Part shown: piece by piece, positions 37,695 through 48,549 of the stretch
How positions within the stretch are numbered: position 1 is the stretch's first letter
Layout of the letters: every line of letters starts with the position of its first letter
Assembly (NCBI GenBank): GCA_954871525.1
Contig: OX940870.1
Span: 9,517,501-9,581,500 of the forward strand
Direction: 5' to 3'
DNA: 64,000 nucleotides
Source of the DNA: Parietaria judaica
Lineage: Eukaryota; Streptophyta; Magnoliopsida; Rosales; Urticaceae
The notes under the pieces: model-generated
Databases searched by the model: none
The model's input: only the letters and a program-made list of their open reading frames with translations
Told to the model about the DNA's origin: nothing
Made by a program: the position numbers and the translations under genes

Positions 37695-38195
37695 TCATCC
37701 CGCAAGCGGATTAACAACGTGGCCAGTGAAGAGAACCATTCCGGCCACGTCTTCTCTGATCAAGAACACAAACGGATGGTCTGCGACGAAGTCGATCTTC
37801 TCGCTCACGAGTAAACACTGCTGCATCTGAATCACTGCAACTGACACCGCTGCAGCCTCGGTGCCTTCCTCGTTGACTTCGATGAACGACTTGTGGAAAA
37901 TGCTCTTGACGTACAGCCTCCCACCGTCCGGCGAGTCAACCATCTCGGTTAACTCGCCAAGGCAGTAAAACGGCTTCACGAGCCCTAGCTCTTCAAGCTT
38001 GTCGGATGCCTTGAACCCGAATGAGATTTTGAACCTCGGGATTCTGAGCTCACCCACCTCGACTTGACGATTTGGCAAGTGGCAATCCAGGAATCCAGGC
38101 TCGGAACCGAGCCGGTCCACCAATGCAGGTAAACCGTCTTTGGAATCCGGGAGGAAGAAGTACATGGAGAAACGACGTCGGTCTTGACCTTGCTT

Positions 38196-40171
38196 CACTA
38201 CAAGAAAAGTAAGTTTCAGCAACTAAATTTTTAGAGACAACAATAAAATTGTCTCTAAGTGTCTATTATCACACGAAAATATAACTAAGATTTATTTTGA
38301 TTTATTTTAATTCAATTTAATTGCTGTTTCACCTTTAGGGACAATTTGTTGACTCTAAGGATCAACACAATATTGGCGCGCGTTCTTTCCCGCGAACCCA
38401 GAACGAGTCCTATTTATTTTTATTTATTTTATTTATTTTTAATATAACTAATAAATAGATTTTAATAAATAAGTTTAAAAGACGGTGTTAATAGTCCCTA
38501 ATCCCTATTCTTCAGTGAAAAAAAAAGGCGGCAGCGGGAGTGGTTATATTTTTCAGAAAATCTTTAACCAAAAATCCTAAATTTCAGTCCCCCACAACTC
38601 CACGCACGACCCTCTCAATCTCACAATCTCAGGAGAAAAGGTGATTGAATCACCCACCCTTTCCAGCTCTCAATCACCCACCTAAGTCGATTGAATACAG
38701 AGATGGGATTTGAAGGAAGAAGAACGAACGCCCTCGACTCTCTCACACAATAGAAAGCTCTGCATTGAAAGGAAAAAAAAAAAGAGAACGAAGGAACGAA
38801 CGCCCTCATCTGAAATTGGAGGTACGCACAATAATGACCCACGACGTCGGCATTGCCGAAACGACCGGAAAACCTTTATCCATTCACTCTCCCTCTGTTC
38901 TCTGATTTTTTTATTTTATTTTTTTAGGTGGTTTCGGAAAGCTCTGCCTACTTCATCCCGAGTGCTTTCTCCACGGAGCTTGCTTCGTCTCAGTCAGGTC
39001 CGATCTTGTATTTGAAATCAATTTCTCAGGTGATGACTAATTCTTAATGTCTTGAATTGGGAAATTAAATTGAATTCTTGTTGTATTGAATTGTTTATAA
39101 TGGAATTTAATCTTTCAAGGCTGTGATGATTTAATAATTTATAGAATAGGATTGGAATATATATTTGCTTATTTGATTATTATATGAGAGTATGATTCAG
39201 TGTTGTATCTTTCAATCTAGTTTTCCATCGCTGCTCGTCCATCCTTGCCTCACGCTCACCCTCCACGATCGTCGTTCTCAAACAAACTCTCTTTAAATCA
39301 TAAGTGATTTGTATCTTTGACGGTATAATTCTAGTGATTTTTTTTCTCTGATTTCTATTAATGGGCTGATTTTTTTCTCTGATTTTTTTTCTTTGATTTT
39401 TTTTCTCTGATTTCAGTATTTTGATTTCTCTCTCTGATTTTTTCTCTATATTTTCTAGCTCTGATTTTATTTTTTGTTGCAGTTTCGTCAATTTTCATAT
39501 TGATATTATTCGACGCCGAGCTCATTTCAAGTCAAGTTTGATTCGACGGTCGAACAACTTGAACCGCTTACAACGTCATCTACATCGTCGTTCACCACAG
39601 ATAAAAGGTACTTTGGTTTTTCAATTTGACCATTAAAGCTCCAGTTTTTTTTTTTTGAAGCTTTATTGGATATACGTACTAAACTTTATTGAAACTTTTA
39701 TGACTCATTATCTAATGTTTACTAATGCAATTAACTTTAGATGATTTTAATAATTTTTAAATAGACTAGGGGTTGTCATATCATTGGCTGGTTTTATTTT
39801 ACTAATACGAGATTATGATTTGATGTTGTATCTTTTACTCTAGTTTTCTATCGCTGCTCGTCCACCCCTGCCTCGCGCTTATCTTCTCGGCTTACCATTC
39901 GCAAACAAAACCTCGTTAATTCGTAAGTGATTTGTATCTGTAATGACAAAAATACCACTGATTTTTTTTTTCCTCTGATTACAGTATTTGATTTCTACCT
40001 CTATTTTTGTTTCCCTCTGATTTGTATTAATGGGGCTAATCATGTCAATTTGATTCCCTTATACCATTGTGAAGCCAATATATATGTTTTAATATATTAC
40101 TAGGAAATGCATGATTGCATTAGGAATACAGTCTTCGATGTTCTTCCTCACGATATCGTAGCATGATTGCA
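38196..40171. mobile_element. CACTA-type insertion, one end lost
   Basis: It begins CACTACAAGAAAA at 38196-38208, the classic plant CACTA terminal repeat, directly inside serpin exon 2. The opposite end should read TTTTCTTGTAGTG but instead runs GCATGATTGCA into serpin sequence, so that end and 18 bases of the gene are missing. No transposase frame is seen. Confidence 0.72.
39175..40030. repeat. Diverged direct repeat inside the CACTA insert
   Basis: About 39180-39430 and 39800-40020 share ordered phrases, including ATCGCTGCTCGTCCA, TAAGTGATTTGTATCT and the CTCTGATT/CAGTATTT series, about 620 bases apart. This looks like an old tandem duplication. Confidence 0.65.
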
Positions 40172-40481
40172 TTTGAACCCGTCGTGGGCAGCAACGAACT
40201 GCTTCGCCTCGCTGGTCATGAACGATGCTTTGACCGTGCTTCCGTTAAGGAGATGGAAGTCGTCATCTTTCGTTTTCGATGCGATGAACTGCTCGTTCCA
40301 TGCTCCTTTGAAGTAGAGCGCGTCGGCGAAGATGAGCCTGGTCAAGTGGTTCACTGAGCCTTGAGGAAGGACGTCTTTGATGAGGCCGTTTGTCTCTTTC
40401 TCGCCCCATGAGTTCACTTCTTCAGTTACTTCAACAGCCTGGAAATTAAGGTTGATCAACATAACAAAAATGACTGATATT

Positions 40482-41126
40482 TGTTAGGAATTGCACCCAA
40501 CAACCCGAGTACCAAGATTGATAAACAAACAAACTTGCGGAACACGACACGATAAATGGACCCGACCAACGCGACGTTATTGATCTTCACAAATATAATC
40601 GGTTACAAAAGATTCGTACACAACCCAGTACACTCTTCCCGACTATTCTAGCCAAACACCCTTGCTCGCAGGACCCTCCGATGAGCTACCCCAATCCGCA
40701 GACTCGCCTCCGCCGTGTAGACTTCCACACCGGTACGTCTGAGCCACTCCGATCAACCAGACTCCACCGACGACTAACTTCCCGGTGATACGAACCCAAG
40801 CCACGCTGTGCTTCTCTCCGTCGTTACCAAGTTATCCTCGTCATCGCCCGTCGCCGTACGCCGTCGTCTCCGTCGTTGGAATCGTCGGAGCTTTCTGTCT
40901 CTCAAAAAAGCTTCCCTCTTCTCTCTCTGGTTTCTCTCTGAGAATTCTGGTGTTTGCGTATTGTGAACGAACATCTCTTACTCGCTGACGAGTAATTATA
41001 GAGTTCTTCAATAAAGCCGCGTTGATAACGTCCTCGAGCGTTGACTAAAAGTCAAGCTCTGACTGGCTGAGGAAACAGTTAAGCGACTGTGACTCACACT
41101 CGTTCGTCACCGACGGGTGACCAACA
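40482..41126 (-). mobile_element. Solo LTR, 645 bp, in serpin 2 intron
   Basis: Starts TGTTAGGAATTGC and ends GGGTGACCAACA, flanked by the perfect duplication ATATT at 40477-40481 and 41127-41131. It lies 44 bases upstream of serpin 2 exon 2 in the gene's reading direction. Minus orientation is inferred from a TATA-like motif on that strand near 41000. Confidence 0.82.
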
Positions 41127-42404
41127 ATATTCTATACCACGAGTAGGAAAATCTACACTTTTTTATTATTATTTTTTTTTTTTTACACACACCGGAGTTC
41201 CGCTATAACGGAGAAATTCGTGCAAGCTTATTGGTACAATCGAAAACTAAATAAAGATTGTGCTATCTATTCAAACACAAGATCTTTATTTTCAAGATTT
41301 TAGTTTTAGTCTAAGCTGTATAAACATTAGGAGTAGCCATACGGGTTTCATGTCGAGTTCGTGTCGGGTCTCAGTCTTTTTTAACTTATTTAATGTAGAC
41401 CCAAATCCGCCCGCGACATTTATTAATTTTATTAGAAGACGAGATCCAGACCCGCCCAATTTAAATATCGTGTATATACTGTGTACCCGTTTAAATCATT
41501 TAACATATTCATAGTAAATTAATTTAATTTACACTCTTTTAACTTAATTAATTTAATTATATTATATTATTATCTAAGATTTTAAAGTTTACCGATATTT
41601 TTTTATGCTCACCCATTGTACCACGTAATTAATAAAAACATAAATATCATATATAATAAGTATTAAAACTTTTTATAACATATATCAAATGCAAGTTTTT
41701 ATTCCTAATCCTATCCAAATGGGTCCTATCGTGTTATTATGCTCGTGTCATGTTTACCCGCTATGTAATTGTGTTCGACACGATTGGATCCAAGCCATTT
41801 ATAATAGATCCAAACTCGTTTAAACCGTATTGCAACGGTTTCGTGTTTCGTATCCTGCCTTAAATTGCCGCTCCAATAGACATTGTTTTTTGAGTTAATT
41901 AATTAAACACAAACATTGTTCCACATTCAAATCTCGACCAGTTCCGAAGTTCTGTGGGTTTGACATGTCCGTGAATTTCTGAAAGTCAGAACAGAGTCGG
42001 TTGTTCCGTACCTTGGTCTGAAAGTCAACTTGAAACAGAGAAGCTTTGTAACAAGCTTCCACGACCTGCTTGAACGCTTGCTTGAGCGGGAGAGACTTGT
42101 CTACCCAAGCTCCGTAGGAGAACGACAAGCGGGGCCCGCCGGCCGAGCTGGCGTCGGAGAAGACGGCAGCGACGAACTCCGACGCGAACGAGTTGAGAAC
42201 CTCGGTGGAGTCGGCGTTGAGGAACGAGAGAAGCTCGTCGAGTGTGGGGCCTGTGGATCCGGCGGCGATCAGGCTCAGCACGACGTTGATCGACGGCGGA
42301 GATAGCACCACGTTCGAGGTCCGGCCCTCGGGCGACGCGAGGAGGTGGCGCGTGACGCGCAACGCGACGTCGGTTTGCTTGCGTATGGTGTCTCTGATGT
42401 CCAT

Positions 42405-43828
42405 CGTTGAGTGCTGCGAGAGAGACGATCGCGATTCGGGCTATAAAACGACGGCGTTTTGAGGGGTTTGGTTGACTAACTGGTTGCTTAGTCAGGAAGC
42501 TTGGTAATGTTCTATGTTTTTGCCTTTGGAGATCTGACAGTGTGACACGTGTCCTTTGTTTGACTTTGAATTCCCTTCTGTGCGTTGACATCGTGTTATA
42601 TATTGGACGACGCCGTTTTAATGAAAAGCGGGGATTTCAATGTTGAATGATAACTTAAGGTGTCGGTGTTCATTCTAAACGACAATAAAAGTAATGTCGC
42701 GTTCGAAGAGAGACATCGCAACCGTTTGTGCGTTTGGGTTTAGAACAAGAACTCATAAAGTTTAAGTAATTGTTTATCTTTTAGCTCGGCATTGCTCGCT
42801 CTGACGTTCAACATTAGTCGAGTACTTTATGATCGGAAAGTGAGATTGGCGAGTAGATATTTTTTGGCTTGAGAAAGCTTATTGCATTGTGGTAGGGGAT
42901 TCTCGTATTTATAGAGAGCCTTATGCGACCCCTAAGGGGTTGTATCGATCCTTAATTAGGGTCGTAAGGCACGGTTTATATTTTAGGGGTCGCAACGACC
43001 CCCTAAAACCATGTTTTTATCTTTAGAGGTCGTATCGACCCCTAAATACATACTTTATTTATTAGGGGTCGCAACGACTCCCTAAAACCATGTTTTTATC
43101 TTTAGGGGTCGTATCGACCCCTAAATACATACTTTATTTATTAGGGGTCGCAACGACCCATATAAGCATGTTTTCGGAATAGATCCCACATTAATATTCC
43201 CTAGTTGGGTTTGAGGTGACTTTATTGGGGCGGGTCTTATTGGCTTTTCTAGGTTTGGTCAGAGTTGACTTTTTCAGGGCGGATCTAGATGGCCTTCATG
43301 GGCCTTTGGCGTTTGAGCCTTTTTAATGTGTTTACTGGGCTGGGCCTTAACATTTTTAGGCTCTGAAAAATATTCATAGCAGTATATATTCAGAGCCGGC
43401 TCTAAATTTATCTGGCTCAAGATGAAGAATGATTTTTGGGACTCTGTTAAAATTGTGAATTTAATCGCTATCTTTGTCGCGGTGAAAGAGTTTATTCCAA
43501 TTTACAAACATAAAAAAGTAGAGCAAAGTCAATGAAAAAAGAAAAACAAAATATATATACGAAGCAACGAAGGAAAACACCTAAGGGTTTAAGAAGGAAT
43601 ATAGACTCACTAATATAGATAAAAAAAAAAGATTAAAAGCGTACAAGGATTGAAAAATATTTAGAAAAGGTTAGAAAAAATAATGTGCCTAATCGTGTAA
43701 GATAAGTCAAAGAAATAATAAAAAATAATACAATAAAGTTATCACTTAATAAAATATAAAGAAAAAAGATAGTAAATATAGGGAGTGAAGTAACTACTAC
43801 TTGAGAATTGCAAATAATTCGTTTAATT
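42405..43828. other. Upstream of serpin 2, with LTR-like traces
   Basis: 42405-42570 duplicates the serpin 1 promoter. 42860-43360 contains a minus-strand TATA-like motif, CTCTATAAATACG, and ends GGGCCTTAACA, which resembles an LTR. The only candidate duplication is TTTTT, too weak to define an element. Confidence 0.4.
42985..43160. repeat. 79-bp tandem repeat with palindromic pairs
   Basis: Units start at 42985, 43064 and 43143 (79-bp period, two full units plus a partial). Each unit holds two imperfect palindromes, GGGGTCGCAACGACCCC and GGGGTCGTATCGACCCC, spaced about 40 bases apart. Confidence 0.85.
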
Positions 43829-43833
43829 ATGTA

Positions 43834-45442
43834 TGTTGAGGGTGTTGACATGGTTTCTCACCTCACACAGTCAAGTGTGACTTGTGAGTGTATGATATTC
43901 TTGGAATTAGATGAGTCGGTGGAATTCGATCTCTCATGTTGCAAGCTCTCGATTCACTCTCAATATATGTATATATATAAGCAATATAAATGAGACGAGG
44001 GATTTTTTATAGAGGCTTGTCCCAAGGCGGTAGTTGACTACGTCCTCTGTTAGTTTATTGCAACAATTGACATAGACGGATAGCTACAGACACCAAATCA
44101 CGCCTACAACAAAATCTCTAAGTGAGCAAGAATGCCGGGTAGGAGCTTTCGATGCATTCTCTCATGATTGTGTGTGCGTATATATGTTGGTCTGGGCTTG
44201 AGCTTGATATTTATAGACTTCAATTCTTCCCGTTGGACTTCCACGAATCGTGGGGTCTTCTCTCCGTGCTGACTGGGTAGAATGGCTCATCTTGCTACAC
44301 GTGTCCCACGACTACGTTCTCTTCATCATGTTTGAATTATGCCCGTTGAAGACTTGACTCGTGCTCCTGGTCTTCCGTTGGGGTTTGAAGTGAGATGCCT
44401 GGTAGAGAGTATGACGACTCTACCATCGTCTTTCTGGGTTGATGACGGATAGACATTGCGCCTTTGGGCTTTTTGGGCCGAGTGGCTTTGTATCCGTTGG
44501 ACTTTGTCTGATTGAGAACTCTATTGGCTTCTCAATTGGACTTTAGCACTTTATGTCATATTAAATAATGACGAATTTGTACATCAACAGAGGGCCTTTT
44601 GCACCACCCTTTTCAGTCACAAAGATAATCGAAAGAACGCAAATAATGATGAATAACGAATATCTCTTATTTATCATATTCTCGATTAGGACTCAATTTT
44701 TCCCGTTTGATAGCTTGGAAAATTGATGGAAGATGATAAAATAGGATGTGATTTAATGTCGCGCCTCGCCGAATTCAGCGAAGCTGCCTACGTACCCGGT
44801 ATAACGGGATCAGGTCATCACGTAGTTCAATGTGGTTGGTGTTCTCTTTCTTTCTTCTTTCTTTTTGGTTTCTTTTGGCCGAATGTCTCTTTCTCTTTGG
44901 TTTCCTGCGAGATGATTTCTCCATCTCTCATCCACCCTTTACTTGTAGATTTACACTTGCATTTATAGGCTTAGGGTTTTCTGGGATCGTTTCCCTTCTT
45001 CTTCCTTAAATCTCGCTAGGGTTTCCTTTCTTCTTGCTTGATTTGTTGTTGACCTTCTTTGAATACGCTGATCCTCCCACGATTTCCTCAACTGATTGAC
45101 CGATTCTCCTTTATTCGTGAGATTTTGACTTCTTCCTTCAACTAATTCGATGGATTTTTGCGATGAGCTTTCCCTCGATAAGCTTCTATGCGATGAGCTG
45201 CTTCTGCGACAGGCTTCTTCTTCATGAACTCCTCCTCGAGGGTTCTTCATCGAGGTGCGATGAAGTATTTCGTCGCAGATTACTTTTATGCTGACTGAAC
45301 TTCGTCGCAGGTTGAACTTCCTCGAGCATGCTCCCTCGTTGACCGATAGTCAACGAATTTCCCTGCCTTCATTCCACGTCGTTTTGAGATAAAACGGCAT
45401 AAGTAGTGTTAAGGAGGGATTTGACGAAATCCGACCTTAACA
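43834..45442 (-). mobile_element. Outer solo LTR interrupted by another solo LTR
   Basis: Perfect 5-bp duplication ATGTA at 43829-43833 and 45443-45447. The element starts TGTTGAGGG and ends CCGACCTTAACA. Nine bases after its start a second LTR is inserted; without it the element is about 857 bp. CCTATAAATGC on the minus strand (about 44960) suggests minus orientation. Confidence 0.8.
43843..44589 (-). mobile_element. Inner solo LTR, 747 bp
   Basis: Starts TGTTGACATGG and ends GTACATCAACA, giving TGTTGA..TCAACA termini, flanked by the perfect duplication GAGGG at 43838-43842 and 44590-44594. It lies inside the outer LTR and is therefore the younger of the two. Confidence 0.85.
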
Positions 45443-45447
45443 ATGTA

Positions 45448-48362
45448 TATTTTATAGGGATTATACAGGCAAAGTACATTAAGGTATTTTAAAGTTCACG
45501 GCATATTTAAATCTTATGTTTTATAGGCAAATATATTAAATTATAAAAAAATTATTTACGCCGTTTGAACAATACTGTTAATTTTCACAAAATATCATCA
45601 ATATATATCGCATCATAAGTTTTAAGTTTTTTTACGACGTAAATACTTAAGTTATTATCATTTATAAACGAAATAAGTACTTCTATAGGATCGGAGATGC
45701 ATGAACCACATTATGTACAGAGACTATTCTAGCCGATACCAATCGATGAATACAAGTTCTTAATTTTCAAAACAAAAAAATCATAAATATAAAGCAATAA
45801 ATTTAAAGGACAATATAAGTTAGATAAGGAACAATTAATGAGAATCGTCATGCTTTTTAAATCGGAAATACCGCTAAAATTATAAAGATAAAAACAAATT
45901 TTTAAAGGAGAACATTTGCTTCTAGTTTTCTTCTACATAGCAATATTATCATTAAATTAGTAATCATGTTACTTACTTTCAAGTTGTTGGTCGGCCAATA
46001 TTGTTTAGGAAGTTGTTAAATTTTTCTTAATTATTTAATCATATGAGTCTAACTGTGAAGTATTTCATGAAGAAGAAACTTGAGAATTACTGTCTATTAA
46101 TTTAAAACTACGAGGAATCTAATTAGGAGAGTTGTGTATTTAAAACAGATTAATAAATAATCTTGCTGACAAAAGAGCATTGAAACAAGATATATTCCAA
46201 GGTACGTACTAATTCTAAAAGACAACAATAGATGATCAAATATCCTTCGTCTATATAAAGATACAACTTGTATAAATATTCGCTAATTGTTTCTATTTAA
46301 CTTCATTTTGATGACATACTTGATAACCCCTTTCCAACAACGAACTACAGGTGAACTGTTTATTGAGTAAAGCTAATATTCAGCAAAAGAAAGGCTTAGT
46401 TTATTGAGTAAATAATTAAATAAGAAACTAATATTTGAGTTTGTAGTGATGACTGATGACAGTGTATGAAGTTTTATTCTTTTTGAGAATGTTGATGATA
46501 TATGTGGTTGTGCCGTTTTGTACACACATGCAATCGTATATAATATAGTATTTTGGGCGTTTACTTATTGCTAAGAGCACGTGGCTTTTGATTTTTGTGA
46601 ATTTAATAAGGTTAGATATATATATATAGTATAGGCCTTTTATTTAATCATTTTCATTATAATGACGGAACTTTTGTGGTTAGAAAGTCATAATCATGAC
46701 AGAACGTTACTGGTTAAAAGCTCTTTGTTTTCTTCTTTGGAAATAGATGGAAGTATGTAAAACTATTTTTTTTCTCTTCGAAATAGATATAAGCAATTTT
46801 TGCCCGCAAATTCGGTCACAAAATGAACGTCATTGAAAGATGTTGAGGAGTGTACTTTGAACACAAGTGTCATATATTTTAAGTCTGAAATATGTTTTTA
46901 CGAACTACGACCGAATCGGAAGGCGCGCGTGGGATTCAGGCTTACCGATCAACCATCATAACGTGCTTATAACCCTTATCATCAAAGATAATTGTTCTCG
47001 CTTCTTCCACTTTTTCCCTCTGTACATTTGCGTTCATACACAAACATATATATATATATATATATGAATGATATGATATGATATGATAGAAAGATACGGT
47101 GATAGTGGTATAGCAGTTGTGGGGAAAACGCATGTTGGGTTTGGATTTCGAATTCGTGCCATTAACTTGTGTCTAAATCGGGGATTATTAGTGAGTCTTG
47201 GCTTATGAATAATGCAATATCGCAATGTGCTTAAACGTGTTTCAGTAACACCCCATTACTATAACTAAACCAAATTGATATATAGTCCACTATGATTAAT
47301 TCATTATTAATCCATCTTATCAATATTAGTTGTTTAGATTATTAGCAGAAGTTAATCAACTTTATTATATACACCACATATCCACATGGATATTGATCAA
47401 GAGAGCCGGCAAATTATTTCTTTTAAACAATGCTTAAAAAAATGGCTGATGATTATCTCTATATACATTTAAAGTTGTCTTTCATGTTGGCCAGATCTGG
47501 TCATGTGTGGCAATGGGGTGTAAGATATATTATATATGATTTATATACACGACCTCATTATATTAAGGGTCGATCAGTAAGAGAAATATATTTATGTATT
47601 CATCAATTCTCATCTCGTTGTGAAGCGAGCGCCCCAATGCAGTATTTATCGGACGGTATTGGTGCCAACTATGGCGCCCCAACTCAGGTTTTCTCGTCCG
47701 TTGTCTATGTGCTGATTGACGTACTTTGACAAGTTCGATGCGGCGGAGATTGATTAAATACGAACAAGTTCGGATTGAAGATATGCGCACAAACTACAAT
47801 AGCAAGTATTTTCAAACACTTGGAAGAGTTGCGCACAAAATGAGGCTATTATTTGGCCATACTGACGTGACAATGATATATGACACAACGAGAAATGACA
47901 AAAAATTTAAAAGTACACGCGTCGAATCACATGAAAACAACATGCTCTATGGGAATCAAGACCAGGAAATCTAGCCATAACATCTCAAGCTTTAATTTGA
48001 TATATATATGTTGAATGTTCAAATCAGACGCCAAAGTCAAAAGTTATGACCTTCGAAAGACCCTGCGCGAGCACCTCTTGAAATGCTATAAAATGTTAAT
48101 GCAACCTCTTAAGTAGGCTCGGCCCCATCACACGCGGGTCCCACTTTACACATTTTTTTCAGCAAATAATTAGTCCACCTATAGGTTCTCGTTTTGTATG
48201 ATCCTTATGGTCTCTACTCTCTAGCAACAAACAAAAAGATGCGATTAAAATAACCAAATTATAATTAGCACGTCTTTGTTTTGAAGCGCAAGATGCCAAT
48301 GGATCCCTTTTTCGTGATTATAATTTAAATATATTTGTGTGTCTACTCATAAAGCTAGTCTC
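45448..48362. other. Intergenic, AT-rich, nothing recognised
   Basis: About 2.9 kb with only short open frames of random look (for example 47430-47729). TA microsatellites lie near 47046-47064. No element ends were found. Confidence 0.45.
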
Positions 48363-48371
48363 TATATAAAT
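48363..48371 (+). promoter_or_regulatory. TATA box of the NPF gene
   Basis: TATATAAAT at 48363-48371 predicts a transcription start near 48395, giving a leader that contains an ATG at 48466 followed directly by GTAACA. Confidence 0.5.
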
Positions 48372-48549
48372 AGTCACAAATCAACAAAGAAACCAATAAC
48401 TACTCAGAGAAAAAGCAATTGCCAAAACTCATCATCTACTATATTCTGCTTCTCCAAACACACTTATGGTAACAATTTCTTCTTACATTTCTCATAATTC
48501 ATTCAAATATATATATATATATATATAATTGCAACAAACTTTATCATGC

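Larger units (their letters stand above)
37695..42404 (-). pseudogene. Second serpin copy, disrupted
   Basis: Exon 1 (42404-42012) is open and very close to that of serpin 1. Exon 2 starts at 40438 and runs in frame to about 40172 (..AAHDGFK). A 1976-bp insertion (38196-40171) follows, and the frame resumes at 38195 (KQGQDRRR..) to the stop at 37695. Relative to serpin 1, 18 bases (six codons, ILGLPY) are missing at the junction. The intron holds a solo LTR. The reactive loop also differs: after VAVI it reads QMQQCLLV, one residue longer and without the P1 Arg of serpin 1. The outer coding parts show no other stop, so the gene was probably intact until the insertion. I call it a pseudogene; a chimeric transcript is possible but none I tried kept frame. 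Confidence 0.85.

Noticed and set aside
42866..43355. Possible further solo LTR (TGGCTTGAG..CCTTAACA)
   Set aside because: The only flanking duplication is TTTTT and the termini are not complementary, so boundaries are not supported.
47430..47974. Small protein genes at 47.4-48.0 kb
   Set aside because: Short unrelated frames with no domain, splice support or promoter; consistent with chance.
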